Assembly (NCBI RefSeq): GCF_001435955.1
Contig: NZ_AYYT01000009.1
Coordinates: 1-62,085 of the forward strand
Length of the DNA: 62,085 nt
Source: Ligilactobacillus salivarius DSM 20555 = ATCC 11741
Lineage (GTDB): Bacteria; Bacillota; Bacilli; Lactobacillales; Lactobacillaceae
Direction of reading: 5' to 3'
In this document: positions 7,917-17,725 of the stretch, piece by piece
Layout: every line of letters starts with the position of its first letter
How positions within the stretch are numbered: position 1 is the first letter of the stretch
Made by a program: the position numbers and the translations under genes
Notes under the pieces: generated by a model
Database searches by the model: none
What the model was told of the DNA's origin: nothing
Seen by the model: the letters and a program-made list of their open reading frames with translations, nothing else

Positions 7917-8375
7917 TTATTTTTCTTTTAATTTTGTTATTTGTTTATTTATCCTTTTAATGTCATTCTTTATCGTTAACCATGTAATTACCCAGATAGC
8001 AGTATAAACAACTACAAACGAGATAGTAACTAAGATAAATCCATTAGTCGTGAACCACTTCAAATATATTCCTACTGCCAACACAATCGCATATACTAAG
8101 CAAAAATGAATCACAGTTTTAATTAGCAAGGATATATTTTCCAATTCAAAAATTATGCTTGAATATGCTGAAAATAATCCAACTACCATCCATAACAATA
8201 CTGAAATAAGTGTTGCTGTTAGATTATTATTAAACTCTGCCACAAAAGCTGGGGTGGAAGGGTAGTAACTACTGCTACCAGCTAAATAAGAGAAGATTAA
8301 TGAGAGAATCATCCCTACTGTTACACCATAAGTGATACCATTGATTCCAAGTCTAGCAATTTTTTTAATGGTCAT
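7917..8375 (-). CDS. DUF3021 family membrane protein
   Basis: A 152-residue protein with four transmembrane helices (about 12-34, 50-75, 83-107, 112-137) and a basic C-terminal tail (KNDIKRINKQITKLKEK). DUF3021 proteins are commonly encoded directly after a LytTR regulator, as here, where the two frames overlap by four bases (ATGA). In streptococcal HdrRM/BrsRM systems the membrane partner holds the LytTR activator inactive; the same role is inferred. GGAGG-type site present within the end of the upstream gene. Confidence 0.8.
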   Translation of the reverse strand: MTIKKIARLGINGITYGVTVGMILSLIFSYLAGSSSYYPSTPAFVAEFNNNLTATLISVLLWMVVGLFSAYSSIIFELENISLLIKTVIHFCLVYAIVLAVGIYLKWFTTNGFILVTISFVVVYTAIWVITWLTIKNDIKRINKQITKLKEK

Positions 8376-8806
8376 AGCCCTAACCTCCCTTTCAAAATCT
8401 TAATTTTCCTTCTTGAAATCCCTACTCTCATTTGATTTTCTAAGATTACGTCAATCATGCCACTTCCTAGAATTTCCAAATGATCAATCTTTTGATAATT
8501 AAAAATTGCACTTCTAGAAGCTTCTATAAACATATTTGGTAACTCATCTTTTACCTGATACAATCTGCCATGGTATTCATAGCTATCTTCATCTGTATAG
8601 ACCATAAGTATATTATTTTCACTTTGAATTAGAATAATTTCTTCATATTTCACGGGAATAATATCTCTATTTTTATAGCACCATAATCCGCTATTATCGT
8701 TAGTTAACTCTTTGGCAATTCTTGTAATTTTATCAGTCATTTCTTGTAGATAAAATTCTGCTCTATCTTCTACTAAATTTTCATCAATATTAATGTTAAC
8801 TTTCAT
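8372..8806 (-). CDS. LytTR-domain DNA-binding regulator
   Basis: A 144-residue regulator without a receiver domain. Residues from about 45 to 143 form a LytTR fold (IIPVKYEEIILIQSENN, then YEYHGRLYQVKDELP, FIEASRSAIFNYQKID, and the C-terminal VGISRRKIKILKGRLG). The first 45 residues are a short helical segment. GGGGGAATC precedes the ATG. It is coupled to a DUF3021 membrane protein and has a three-copy array of LytTR boxes in its own promoter region (8869-8919), so positive autoregulation is likely. Other targets are not visible here. Confidence 0.88.
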   Translation of the reverse strand: MKVNINIDENLVEDRAEFYLQEMTDKITRIAKELTNDNSGLWCYKNRDIIPVKYEEIILIQSENNILMVYTDEDSYEYHGRLYQVKDELPNMFIEASRSAIFNYQKIDHLEILGSGMIDVILENQMRVGISRRKIKILKGRLGL

Positions 8807-8868
8807 CTTTGATTCCCCCTTTCCACTTTTAATATAGCATAGTTAAAGTACATTTTACGTCTCTTTGT

Positions 8869-8919
8869 ATGAACGGTTCACTATCTTTATTAAACGGTTA
8901 AAATTCATTCTTAAACGAC
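8869..8919 (-). promoter_or_regulatory. Three phased LytTR boxes
   Basis: On the minus strand, GTCGTTTAA (8919-8911), ACCGTTTAA (8898-8890) and ACCGTTCAT (8877-8869) are direct repeats at exactly 21-bp intervals, each pair separated by 12 bp. This is the spacing known for LytTR regulator sites. They lie 63 bp upstream of the LytTR start and downstream of the neighbouring terminator. A TATATT -10 follows at about 32 bp from the last box with no good -35, as expected for an activated promoter. Confidence 0.75.
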
Positions 8920-8950
8920 AAAAAAGCCACCTATCCCATGATAGATGACC
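8920..8950 (-). terminator. Terminator of the homocysteine methyltransferase gene
   Basis: GTCATCTATC pairs with GATAGGTGGC (two G-U pairs) and is followed by TTTTTT, just after the stop codon. Confidence 0.8.
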
Positions 8951-8959
8951 TTTATAATA

Positions 8960-9883
8960 TTATCTATTACGCTTAATAAAATCCGCCACTGCTTTGATTT
9001 CCTTTGGTCCTGTTGTACAACAACCACCAATAATTCTAGCTCCTGCTTCATACCAATTAGGAATCAATTCTTCAAAGGTTGCACTAGTTTTAGGTTGAGA
9101 CCAAGTCTTACTCTTAGGATCATAAACCGCACTTGAATTAGGATATACTATTAAGTGCTTATCTGTGATTTCTTTCATATTTTTCAAAGCCGGTTCTACT
9201 AACTCTAGCTTTACACAATTTATTCCTACTGCTATTACTTGCGAATAATCCTCAAGTGCATGGATAGCTCTAGGCAATGGTGTTCCATCGCTGATTGTAT
9301 CATCATCGCTCAAAGTATAAGAAACATACACTTTTTGTTGCGGATATTTTTTCTTTAACAATTCTAGAATTGCTAGCACTTCATCTAACTTAGGTTGAGT
9401 TTCAATAGCCAAGATATCGACCCCTGCATTTACCAATTCTTCAATCCTTGGTAAATGGAATTGTTGATATTCTTCAACAGATAACTCATAATCTCCTCTA
9501 TACTCGCTTCCGTTAGCTAGGTAAGCACCATATGGACCAATTGTTCCAGCAATATAATTATGCTTTCCTGTTCTATTTTCATAATCATCGCGTGCCTTTT
9601 GTGCGATTTTTACTGCTTTTTTAATTAAATTTCTAGCTTCTTTTTCACTGTATCCAACTTTTTCAAATGCTTGAACATTAGCTTGATAAGTATCCGTAAT
9701 TATTAAGTCCGCTCCAGCTTCGAAATACATTTTATGAACTTCATATACCAATTCTTCATTATCAATCAATGCTTTAGCTGTCCATAAATCATTATTTGTA
9801 TCTGCACCCAATCTTTCAAGAGGAGTTGACATCGCTCCATCTAAAACAACTGGATTGTTAGTTAAAAACTCTGTAAAGTCCAC
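8960..9883 (-). CDS. mmuM: Homocysteine S-methyltransferase
   Basis: A 307-residue Zn-dependent methyltransferase that makes methionine from homocysteine using S-methylmethionine (or SAM). The three zinc ligands are in place: C223 (GINCVKLE) and C288/C289 (GGCCTTGP). N-terminal LDGAMSTPLERLGAD is the family start. It is transcribed away from an amino acid permease; mmuP-mmuM pairs are common, which supports S-methylmethionine salvage. Its terminator is at 8920-8950. The donor is inferred, not proven. Confidence 0.9.
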   Translation of the reverse strand: MDFTEFLTNNPVVLDGAMSTPLERLGADTNNDLWTAKALIDNEELVYEVHKMYFEAGADLIITDTYQANVQAFEKVGYSEKEARNLIKKAVKIAQKARDDYENRTGKHNYIAGTIGPYGAYLANGSEYRGDYELSVEEYQQFHLPRIEELVNAGVDILAIETQPKLDEVLAILELLKKKYPQQKVYVSYTLSDDDTISDGTPLPRAIHALEDYSQVIAVGINCVKLELVEPALKNMKEITDKHLIVYPNSSAVYDPKSKTWSQPKTSATFEELIPNWYEAGARIIGGCCTTGPKEIKAVADFIKRNR

Positions 9884-9996
9884 GTTTACTCACCTACTTT
9901 TTCATGTTAATATACTAATTATAATCTAATCTAAAGTTAATTTGTAGTTATAATAACCATTTTAATTACTGTAATTTAAAGAAATGAGGATTAAAT

Positions 9997-11364
9997 ATGT
10001 CTAAGAAAACACATCTTGCTCGTAAAATGGAAACTCGTCACATCCGGATGATTTCCTTAGGTGGTGTTATTGGAACTGGACTATTTTTAAGTTCAGGTTA
10101 CACAATCCATCAAGCTGGGCCAATTGGTACTATCATTGCCTATTTAATTGGAGCCTTAATTGTTTACTCAGTGATGTTATGTCTTGGTGAACTATCAGTA
10201 GCAATGCCTTATACTGGTGCTTTCCATGTTTATGCTAAAAAGTATATCGGCGAAGGTACTGGCTTTACTGTCGCGATTTTATATTGGTTAACCTGGACGA
10301 TTGCTCTGGGCTCAGAATTTACAGCTGCTGGACTCATCATGCAAGAATGGTTTCCTCATACTCCCGTTTGGATTTGGAGTGCTATTTTTATTATATTAAT
10401 ATTTCTTTCCAATGCCTATTCAGTTAAAGTTTTCGCTGAAAGTGAATTTTGGTTCTCTGCAATTAAGGTTTTTGCAATTGTAGCCTTTATCTTACTCGGT
10501 GTCCTAGCAATGGTTGGAATTATTCCTTTAAATGGTTTCACCCACGCTCCTGGCATCAGCAATCTATATAAAAACGGTATTTTTCCTAATGGATTTAGTG
10601 GCGTTTTTACAACTATGTTAACTGTCAATTTTGCTTTTTCTGGTACTGAACTAATTGCCATTACAGCTGGCGAAGCAAAGGAACCTGATAAAACTATTCC
10701 TAAGGCTATTCACACAACTCTTTGGAGATTGGTTATATTTTTCATTGGAAGTATTGTTGTTATGGCCGCTCTTATCCCTTACCAAAAAGCTGGAGTTACG
10801 CAAAGTCCATTTGTTTATGTTTTAAAAATGATGGGTATTCCTTATGCTGCTGATATTATGAATTTTGTCGTTCTAACTGCCATTATTTCTGCAGCTAATT
10901 CTGGATTATATGCATCAACTCGTATGCTCTGGTCATTAGGAAATGAAGGAACAATCCCTAAGAATATCTCAAAAACTAATAAAAACGGTATCCCTGTCAT
11001 CGCACTATGTTTGAGTATGCTTGGTGGATTGTTAGCACTGCTTTCAAGTATTTTTGCAGCAGATACTATCTACCTAGTCTTGGTTTCTGTTTCTGGATTA
11101 GCCGTTGTAATCGTTTGGGCAGCTATTGCCTTAGCAGAGCTTAATTTCCGAAAACAATTTTTAAAATCCGGACATTCTTTATCTGAGTTAAAATATAAGA
11201 CACCTTGGTATCCTGTTATTCCACTGTTCGCTTTAATTACCAGCATTTTATCTTGTGTATTAATTTGGTTCGATCCTAATCAACGTGTCGCTTTATACTG
11301 CACAATTCCTTTTGTTTTAGCTTGTTATTTAGTACACTATGTGTATAAAAAGTATGCAGTTTAG
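9997..11364 (+). CDS. mmuP: APC-family amino acid permease, possible S-methylmethionine permease
   Basis: A 455-residue, 12-helix amino acid permease. The family signature is [24 protein letters not shown] in helix 1, with [15 protein letters not shown] in the middle. AATGAGGATT precedes the ATG. It is divergent from mmuM, and YbgF/MmuP-type permeases share this arrangement, so S-methylmethionine uptake is the best guess. The family assignment is firm; the substrate and symbol are not. The downstream PsiE-like gene starts 25 bases after the stop and probably is cotranscribed. Confidence 0.85.
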   Translation: MSKKTHLARKMETRHIRMISLGGVIGTGLFLSSGYTIHQAGPIGTIIAYLIGALIVYSVMLCLGELSVAMPYTGAFHVYAKKYIGEGTGFTVAILYWLTWTIALGSEFTAAGLIMQEWFPHTPVWIWSAIFIILIFLSNAYSVKVFAESEFWFSAIKVFAIVAFILLGVLAMVGIIPLNGFTHAPGISNLYKNGIFPNGFSGVFTTMLTVNFAFSGTELIAITAGEAKEPDKTIPKAIHTTLWRLVIFFIGSIVVMAALIPYQKAGVTQSPFVYVLKMMGIPYAADIMNFVVLTAIISAANSGLYASTRMLWSLGNEGTIPKNISKTNKNGIPVIALCLSMLGGLLALLSSIFAADTIYLVLVSVSGLAVVIVWAAIALAELNFRKQFLKSGHSLSELKYKTPWYPVIPLFALITSILSCVLIWFDPNQRVALYCTIPFVLACYLVHYVYKKYAV

Positions 11365-11389
11365 CATTATTAGATTGGGGGCCACTATT

Positions 11390-11830
11390 TTGAGATTCTC
11401 AAAGTTAATTCAAAAATACGCAGATAAGTTTGCCCAACTTTTCAGTGTACTTAGCTTCGTGGTTATAATTTTATTGGGAATAGTTTTACTAATTCAAATC
11501 GCAAAAGAGATTATTCGACTTTTCCAAATTGCACTTGAACCTACAACTAGTGACATTTACCTTATGATAGATAAGATTATAGTTTTCTTTTTACTGTTTG
11601 AATTTTTCATGATTGTAATTAGTTCTCTTAAAAATAATGGTCATGTATCTATTACTTTATTGATGGGACTTGGACTAACAGCTTTATTACGAAACTTACT
11701 GATTATCCATGATGACTATAAGAACTTAATCTTAAATGTCGTCGGTATTTTATTATTGATCGTCGGTATGGCGATTTATCGTTACTTTGTACACGCTCAT
11801 ATTAAAGAAGAAGATCAACAACAGAAATAA
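11390..11830 (+). CDS. PsiE-family membrane protein
   Basis: A 146-residue protein with four hydrophobic helices and the PsiE (phosphate-starvation-inducible E) family layout: an amphipathic N-terminus (SKLIQKYADKFAQLF), LLFEFFMIVISSLKN, then a basic loop with HDDYKN. The start is TTG at 11390, eight bases after GGGGG; in-frame upstream ATGs overlap the permease and lack sites. Function unknown. It ends in a strong hairpin shared with the convergent opp operon. Confidence 0.7.
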   Translation: MRFSKLIQKYADKFAQLFSVLSFVVIILLGIVLLIQIAKEIIRLFQIALEPTTSDIYLMIDKIIVFFLLFEFFMIVISSLKNNGHVSITLLMGLGLTALLRNLLIIHDDYKNLILNVVGILLLIVGMAIYRYFVHAHIKEEDQQQK

Positions 11831-11850
11831 TTTATCATAATAAACAAAAA

Positions 11851-11892
11851 TCGCACCATTTCAAAGTTTAATAACTAGGAAATGGTGCGATA
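11851..11892. terminator. Bidirectional terminator
   Basis: TCGCACCATTTC pairs with GAAATGGTGCGA, with A-rich and T-rich flanks. It separates the PsiE-like gene from the convergent oppF. Confidence 0.85.
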
Positions 11893-11913
11893 TTAATTTT
11901 ATTTTCTAATTAC

Positions 11914-12861
11914 TTATTTTTCGTATTCAGCAGCTTTTTTCTTATACATTTCCACTTCATCATCCGTACATCTTACAAAATGACCTGGTGTAATTTCATG
12001 TAAAGAACGAACCTTATCACCATCATCACCTTCAATAGAAGGATCATAGTCAATTCTATGACGTTGACGTTCAATTTCAGGATCTGGAATTGGAACTGCA
12101 GAAATCAAACTCTTAGTATAGTCATGTAGAGGCTTATCATAGACATCATCAGCTGGTCCTACTTCTAATAGTCTTCCATAATGCATAACTCCAATTCTAT
12201 CGGAGATAAACTTAACCATTGATAAGTCATGGGCGATAAAGAGATAAGTTAATCCCTTTTCTTCTTGAAGATCTTTCAATAAGTTAACTACCTGAGCTTG
12301 AATAGAAACGTCCAAAGCTGAAATAGGTTCGTCAGCAATGATAAACTTAGGTTGTACGGCTAATGCACGAGCAATCCCTATACGTTGACGTTGACCACCA
12401 GAGAATTCATGTGGATAACGACTAGCATGATCACGATTCAAACCAACTGTTTCAAGTAGATTTTCAACCATTTCTGAACGTTCTTTCTTACTCTTGGCCA
12501 AACCATGAATATCAATACCTTCAGCGATAATATCTTCAACTGTCATTCTTGGATTTAGGGAAGCATATGGATCTTGGAAGATCATTTGCATTTTACGATT
12601 GAATTCACGCTTATCAGCACGTGATTTTAACTTGCTGACATCTTTTCCATCGAAAATAATTTCCCCATCAGTTGGATCGTATAAACGAATAATACTACGT
12701 CCTGTTGTTGTTTTACCTGAACCTGATTCTCCTACAAGTCCAAATGTTTCACCTTCGTAAATGTCAAAAGTAACATCATCAACAGCCTTAACAGTGGACT
12801 TACCGGAAGTAAAGTATTGTTTTAAATGCTTAACTTGTAACAATTTTTTTCTTTCTGGCAT
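11914..12861 (-). CDS. oppF: Oligopeptide ABC transporter ATP-binding protein OppF
   Basis: A 315-residue ATPase, last gene of oppABCDF. Walker A is GESGSGKTT, signature [15 protein letters not shown], Walker B FIIADE, switch His in AHDLS. The C-terminus has the oligopeptide-transporter extension with SAVPIPDPE and a cysteine ([10 protein letters not shown]) in the position of the OppD/F iron-sulfur-like region, although only one Cys is present. AAGGATG-type site upstream; 18 bases after oppD. Confidence 0.95.
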   Translation of the reverse strand: MPERKKLLQVKHLKQYFTSGKSTVKAVDDVTFDIYEGETFGLVGESGSGKTTTGRSIIRLYDPTDGEIIFDGKDVSKLKSRADKREFNRKMQMIFQDPYASLNPRMTVEDIIAEGIDIHGLAKSKKERSEMVENLLETVGLNRDHASRYPHEFSGGQRQRIGIARALAVQPKFIIADEPISALDVSIQAQVVNLLKDLQEEKGLTYLFIAHDLSMVKFISDRIGVMHYGRLLEVGPADDVYDKPLHDYTKSLISAVPIPDPEIERQRHRIDYDPSIEGDDGDKVRSLHEITPGHFVRCTDDEVEMYKKKAAEYEK

Positions 12862-12879
12862 TAATTCTCATCCTTTCTG

Positions 12880-13923
12880 TTAATCTTTCTTTTTAGCCAT
12901 TAATTCTGCATACTTTTCCTGACGTCTAACAATTTCTTCAGGTGGTGTTACTTTAGGAGCGTCTGGATGTAACAACCATGTAGCAGCATAATGTGTATCC
13001 GACACCTTGAAGAATGGTGGCTTTTGTTCAGCATCAATCTTCATCGCATATGGATTTCTTGGAGCAAAAGGATCGCCTTTTGGTGGATCAAGTAAATCTG
13101 GTGGTGTTCCTGGAATAGATTCTAACTTATCACTTGCTAAAGTTGGCATGGAATTCAAAAGTCCCCAAGTATATGGATGTTGTGGGTTATAAAATACTTC
13201 ATCAACTGTACCATATTCTAAAAGTTCTCCAGCATACATAACAGCTACTCTATCAGCCATACCAGCTACAACACCTAAATCGTGAGTGATGAAGATAATA
13301 GATGTTTTTACTTTAGCTTGCATTTCTTTCATTAAATCCAAGATTTGTGCTTGAACAGTAACGTCTAACGCAGTTGTTGGTTCATCAGCAATCAAAATTT
13401 CAGGATCACATACCAATGCAATCGCAATTACGATACGTTGACGCATACCACCTGAAAATTGGTGTGGATAGTCATTGATACGTTTTTCAGCATTTGTAAT
13501 TCCAACAGCCTTTAACATATCAAGAGCTTTTGCCCAAGCATCCTTCTTATTCATGCCTTTATGTTTCATTAGAGGTTCAGCAATTTGTTGTCCAATTTTC
13601 ATTGTTGGGTCTAAAGAAGTCATTGGATCTTGGAAAATCATGGAAATCTCTTTTCCTCGAACGGATTGCATTTCTTTTTCTGATTTTTTCAAAATGTCTT
13701 GTCCGTTGAAGTTAATTTCACCACCAACAACCTTAGCATTATTTGCTAAAAGACCAATTATTGCTTTAGTTGTAACAGACTTACCTGAACCTGATTCCCC
13801 TACAATTGCTAGGGTTTCACCTTTATCTAAGTGGAAACTCACATCGCGGATGGCTTTAACTTCGCCGGCATAGGTGTGGAAATCCACTTTTAAATTTTTA
13901 ACATCTAAAATTCTTTCTGCCAT
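12880..13923 (-). CDS. oppD: Oligopeptide ABC transporter ATP-binding protein OppD
   Basis: A 347-residue ATPase that pairs with OppF to power peptide import. Walker A GESGSGKSV, signature FSGGMRQRIVIAIAL, Walker B ILIADE, switch His in THDLGVV. The C-terminal oligo_HPY region reads LLNSMPTLASDKLESIPGTPPDLLDPP. The Cys cluster seen in many OppD C-termini is absent (FAPRNPYAMKID replaces it), a common trait in lactobacilli. The gap to oppC is ten bases. Confidence 0.95.
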   Translation of the reverse strand: MAERILDVKNLKVDFHTYAGEVKAIRDVSFHLDKGETLAIVGESGSGKSVTTKAIIGLLANNAKVVGGEINFNGQDILKKSEKEMQSVRGKEISMIFQDPMTSLDPTMKIGQQIAEPLMKHKGMNKKDAWAKALDMLKAVGITNAEKRINDYPHQFSGGMRQRIVIAIALVCDPEILIADEPTTALDVTVQAQILDLMKEMQAKVKTSIIFITHDLGVVAGMADRVAVMYAGELLEYGTVDEVFYNPQHPYTWGLLNSMPTLASDKLESIPGTPPDLLDPPKGDPFAPRNPYAMKIDAEQKPPFFKVSDTHYAATWLLHPDAPKVTPPEEIVRRQEKYAELMAKKKD

Positions 13924-13933
13924 TGTTTAAAAC

Positions 13934-14962
13934 CTACCTTCTTGTCTTTGGATCGAATGCATCACGTAAACCGTCACCTAAAAGGTTAAATGCAATCATC
14001 AATACACACAATACAATTGCTGGATACCACATTTGATATGGTAAGAATTGGAAGTTCTTTTGACCTTCATTCAACAATACCCCTAAAGAAGTTTCTGGAG
14101 CTGTAATACCGATACCGATAAAACTCAAAAATGCTTCGAAGAAGATAGCTGATGGAATTGTGTACATTGTTTGAATAATGATGATACTTGATAAGTTTGG
14201 TACCAAGTGTTTCCATGCAATTTTTGTAGGTGACTCACCTAATGTTCTTGCGGCTAATACATATTCTTGTGTTTTCAAGGACAGCGTTTCGGCACGAATC
14301 ATACGAGCCATGGTTGTCCATGAAGAAATTGCGATAGCTAAGATAATAGAAGTCATACCTGGCTTCAATACTACCAACATCAAAACAACGATAACAAGGT
14401 TAGGGATAGAGGAAATAATTTCGATAATACGTTGCATAACATTATCTACTCTACCCCCTTTCCACCCTGAGATGATGCCATAGGCGACCCCAACTGTTAA
14501 ATCAAAGAATGTTGCGACTAAAGCTACAATCAATGAAACTTTTGTACCGTAAATAATACGTTGAGCTAATGAACGTCCTAAATAATCAGTTCCTAAATAG
14601 AAATACTTATCTTTTGGAACATCATTTTTAGCATAAGCATCTACCCAGACACCGCCTTGCTTAATCTTACCGTTAAGACCATTAATTGCATCTAGACCTG
14701 GAACCTTAGCTGGTAAGTTTGCATATTGTGGCTGAGACTTAACTAATGTACTTTTATTAATGAATGGTGTTGAACCAAATGCTACAATCACCATCAATAA
14801 GATAACAATCAAAGAGACAACTGCACCTTTGTTCTTCTTCAATCTTAACCATACGTCTTGAGTAAAGGTAAGTGAGGGAGCAGCGATTTTTTCATTATCT
14901 TGAGCTTCGCCTTTTGCTAAAGGTTCGAAACTATCTGGACTTAATTTTAATTTTTCTTCCAT
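13934..14962 (-). CDS. oppC: Oligopeptide ABC transporter permease OppC
   Basis: A 342-residue permease with one N-terminal helix (about 40-62), a large extracytoplasmic loop (65-130) and a C-terminal five-helix core. The EAA loop is EYVLAARTLGESPTKIAWKHLVP. The N-terminal cytoplasmic tail (LKLSPDSFEPL) is typical of OppC. Its ATG overlaps the oppB stop by one base (TAATG), so translation is coupled. Confidence 0.95.
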   Translation of the reverse strand: MEEKLKLSPDSFEPLAKGEAQDNEKIAAPSLTFTQDVWLRLKKNKGAVVSLIVILLMVIVAFGSTPFINKSTLVKSQPQYANLPAKVPGLDAINGLNGKIKQGGVWVDAYAKNDVPKDKYFYLGTDYLGRSLAQRIIYGTKVSLIVALVATFFDLTVGVAYGIISGWKGGRVDNVMQRIIEIISSIPNLVIVVLMLVVLKPGMTSIILAIAISSWTTMARMIRAETLSLKTQEYVLAARTLGESPTKIAWKHLVPNLSSIIIIQTMYTIPSAIFFEAFLSFIGIGITAPETSLGVLLNEGQKNFQFLPYQMWYPAIVLCVLMIAFNLLGDGLRDAFDPKTRR

Positions 14963-15897
14963 TACTTATTCCCTCCATTTCCTTCAAGTCTAATACGTGG
15001 ATCAATCAATCCATAGATGATGTCAGTAATTAAAATAACTACTACCAATCCGATTGAGAAGACCATTGTTACCCCCATAATAGTTGGGTAATCATTAGTC
15101 ATGATTGACTTAACAAATTGTTCTCCAATTCCTGGAATGTTAAAGACATTTTCGATAACCATAGAACCTGTCATCAAAGCAACTGTATAAGGTCCTAATA
15201 ATGTAACTAATGGAATCAAACTGTTTCTTAATGCATGGTGATAAACCACTTCAAATTTACTTAAGCCTTTTGCTTTAGCCAATTCAATATAATCAGAGTT
15301 CAACACTTCAACCATACTTGTACGGATAAAACGAGCTGTTTCAGCTAATGGTCCTACCCCTAAAGCAATTGTTGGTAAAATTGTATTGGAGAATTGACCC
15401 CAACCTGCAATTGGGAACCAGCCCAATTTCAAAGCAATATAGTATTGTAACAAGATAGCTAACACGAAGTTTGGTACAGATTTACCAATAATCGCAATTA
15501 CTGTTGCTCCTGTATCAGCCCATGTATTATGCTTGATAGCTGCAGCTGCACCTAGAATTACACCGAAGAAAACTCCGAAGATCATTGCTTGTAAACCTAG
15601 TTGCATTGAAGCACCTAAACGACTAGAAATTAAGTATGCTACTGGTTGGTTACTATATTGGAAAGAAGTTCCAAAATCACCATGGAACATACCAAAGATG
15701 TAAATCAAATATTGTTCCCAAATAGGTTTATCCAAACCATATTGTTTGTTCATTATTTCAATTTGTGAAGCTGTCATTTTAGCTTGGTTCGTATATGGTG
15801 TTCCGGGCATCAATTTCATTAAGAAGAATGTGATTGTCGCAACCAGGAACAATGTTAATAGCATATACAAAACACGTTTTAATAAGTATTTACGCAT
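14962..15897 (-). CDS. oppB: Oligopeptide ABC transporter permease OppB
   Basis: A 311-residue permease with six helices. The N-terminus MRKYLLKRVLYMLLTLFLVATITFFLMKLMPG is classic OppB and the EAA loop is DYIELAKAKGLSKFEVVYHHALRN. The start at 15897 follows AAGGGAC by eight bases; an in-frame ATG six codons earlier has no site. It is separated from oppA by 135 bp that contain a hairpin with a T-rich tail (15965-16000). Confidence 0.95.
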   Translation of the reverse strand: MRKYLLKRVLYMLLTLFLVATITFFLMKLMPGTPYTNQAKMTASQIEIMNKQYGLDKPIWEQYLIYIFGMFHGDFGTSFQYSNQPVAYLISSRLGASMQLGLQAMIFGVFFGVILGAAAAIKHNTWADTGATVIAIIGKSVPNFVLAILLQYYIALKLGWFPIAGWGQFSNTILPTIALGVGPLAETARFIRTSMVEVLNSDYIELAKAKGLSKFEVVYHHALRNSLIPLVTLLGPYTVALMTGSMVIENVFNIPGIGEQFVKSIMTNDYPTIMGVTMVFSIGLVVVILITDIIYGLIDPRIRLEGNGGNK

Positions 15898-15964
15898 ATC
15901 AATTAGTCCCTTCATTCTATTATTTAAATTAAAAAAATCTCATAAATAACTGTGGGGTAAAATA

Positions 15965-16000
15965 AAATCGGTGACTAAATCTAAATCTAGCCCCCGATTT
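15965..16000 (-). terminator. Intra-operon hairpin between oppA and oppB
   Basis: AAATCGG (16000-15994) pairs with CCGATTT (15971-15965) around a 22-base loop, followed by TATTTT. A weak, leaky terminator or a 3'-protecting stem here would give more OppA than OppBCDF, as seen for solute-binding proteins in other opp operons. Confidence 0.6.
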
Positions 16001-16032
16001 ATTAAATAATTTTAGAACTAAACTTCTATAAA

Positions 16033-17646
16033 TTATTTTGCGATGTAGGTATCCTTGAAGTTCAAGTTAGCACCTGCTGTATTGTAGATGATACCTTTAA
16101 CTTTATCATTTACCATCCATGCTTGGTTTCTGTAGTAAAGTGGTGTTACACCTTGATCTTGAAGTAAGATCTTTTCAGCTTTTTCTAGATCACTCCAACG
16201 ATCACTTGCAGAACTAGCATTCTTAGAAGCAGCGATCAACTTGTCATATTCAGCATTGCTCCACTTACCATCATTTTGTTCGTTGTTTGATGTAAACAAG
16301 TCTAAGAATGAGATAGGATCAGCGAAGTCTGCACCCCAAGCTGATAATACTACATCGAAATCACCGCTTGTTGAACGGGATAGACGTGTCTTAAATGGAA
16401 CTGTTTGTGTATTAACTGTTACCTTATCACCAAATGCTTCTTTCAATTGACTTTGAAGAGCTTCAACAGACTTCTTAGCGGCGTCTGTATCATCTGTCAA
16501 GATAGCAAATTCTAATTTGTCTTTACCTAATTCTTGTAAACCTTTGTTGAACAATTCTTTAGCTTTAGCTTTGTTGTATGTCATATCTGTCTTGTCAGAT
16601 ACAATGCTTTGGAAGTCTTTTCCATTAACTTTTGTCAATCCAACTGGTGTTACAGATGTAGCAGCTGTATTTTCACCACCAAGAACTTTTAAGTAGTCCT
16701 TACGATTGATAGCTAGAGAAATTGCTTTACGGATATTAGCGTTCTTAAATTCTTCTTTTGTTTGGTTGTATTGTAAGTAGAATGTTGTACTTTCGTGGAA
16801 GACTGTGTAGTTCTTTTGTCCCTTTAATTGCTTTGTTTGTTCAGCACTTAATAATGCACCATCTAACTTACCAGATTGGAATAAGTTGTAACCTGTATTA
16901 GAATCCTTAACTACTTGGTAAGTAATCTTATCTAATTTAACAGCTTTCTTATCCCAGTAATCATCGTTCTTAACTAATTTCCAGCTTAAGTTAGAACCTG
17001 TCCAACCTTCTTGCTTGAATGGCCCGTCATAAACGAAGTACTTAGAAGCTGTACCATACTTGCTACCATATTTTTCAACAACTTTTTGGTTTTGTGGGAA
17101 GAATAATGGGAATCCCATCAATAACTTGAAGTATGGAATCTTCTTATCTAATGTAACAACTAACTTGTAGTCACCGTCTGCTTTAACACCTAATTCAGAA
17201 ACTGACTTCTTGCCTTCCATAATAGCGTCAGCGTTCTTAATACCACTGAATAGGTAAGCATATTGTGAACCTGTCTTAGGATTTACTGTACGTTGCCAGG
17301 AATATACAAAGTCTTTTGCGGTTACTTTATCACCATTAGACCATTTTGCATCCTTACGTAAAGTAAATGTATATGTAAGGCCGTCTTTACTTACGGTTGT
17401 CTTTGTAGCAAGACCTGGTGTGATCTTACTGTCTTTTCCTAAACGATATAAACCTTCAGTAACATTGTTTAATTGGTTAAAACCAACAACGTCTGTTACT
17501 TTAGAAGGGTCTAATGTGGAAATTTCAGCATTGTCTTCCCAGTGAAGAGTTTTGCCAGAATCGCTGCTCTTTGATCCACAAGCAGCTAATGTGAATGCTG
17601 ACACTGCTAAAGTAGCGCCAACTGCTAATAGCTTTTTAAACTTCAT
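16033..17646 (-). CDS. oppA: Oligopeptide-binding lipoprotein OppA
   Basis: A 537-residue SBP_bac_5 solute-binding protein. It has a signal peptide with lipobox LAAC (lipidated C23), so it is tethered outside the membrane. Family signatures include the early LDPSKVTD region and LRKDAKWSNGDKVTAKDFVYSWQRTVNP. GGAAAGGGG precedes the ATG, and a near-consensus promoter is at 17697-17725. First gene of oppABCDF. It delivers oligopeptides to OppBC. A second OppA (39207) lies elsewhere under an Ile-type T-box. Confidence 0.95.
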   Translation of the reverse strand: MKFKKLLAVGATLAVSAFTLAACGSKSSDSGKTLHWEDNAEISTLDPSKVTDVVGFNQLNNVTEGLYRLGKDSKITPGLATKTTVSKDGLTYTFTLRKDAKWSNGDKVTAKDFVYSWQRTVNPKTGSQYAYLFSGIKNADAIMEGKKSVSELGVKADGDYKLVVTLDKKIPYFKLLMGFPLFFPQNQKVVEKYGSKYGTASKYFVYDGPFKQEGWTGSNLSWKLVKNDDYWDKKAVKLDKITYQVVKDSNTGYNLFQSGKLDGALLSAEQTKQLKGQKNYTVFHESTTFYLQYNQTKEEFKNANIRKAISLAINRKDYLKVLGGENTAATSVTPVGLTKVNGKDFQSIVSDKTDMTYNKAKAKELFNKGLQELGKDKLEFAILTDDTDAAKKSVEALQSQLKEAFGDKVTVNTQTVPFKTRLSRSTSGDFDVVLSAWGADFADPISFLDLFTSNNEQNDGKWSNAEYDKLIAASKNASSASDRWSDLEKAEKILLQDQGVTPLYYRNQAWMVNDKVKGIIYNTAGANLNFKDTYIAK

Positions 17647-17696
17647 TTCATTTACCCCTTTCCTCAGTTAAAAAAGTTATCTTATATCATGGTTAG

Positions 17697-17725
17697 ATTA
17701 TATAATACTCACCGAAAAATTACAA
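17697..17725 (-). promoter_or_regulatory. oppA promoter
   Basis: Minus-strand TTGTAA (17720-17725), 17-bp spacer, TATAAT (17697-17702), about 50 bp upstream of the oppA start. Confidence 0.75.

Noticed and set aside
12880-13923. Possible defect in OppD because the C-terminal Cys cluster is missing
   Set aside because: All ATPase motifs are intact and the cluster is often absent in lactobacilli; no sign of frameshift.
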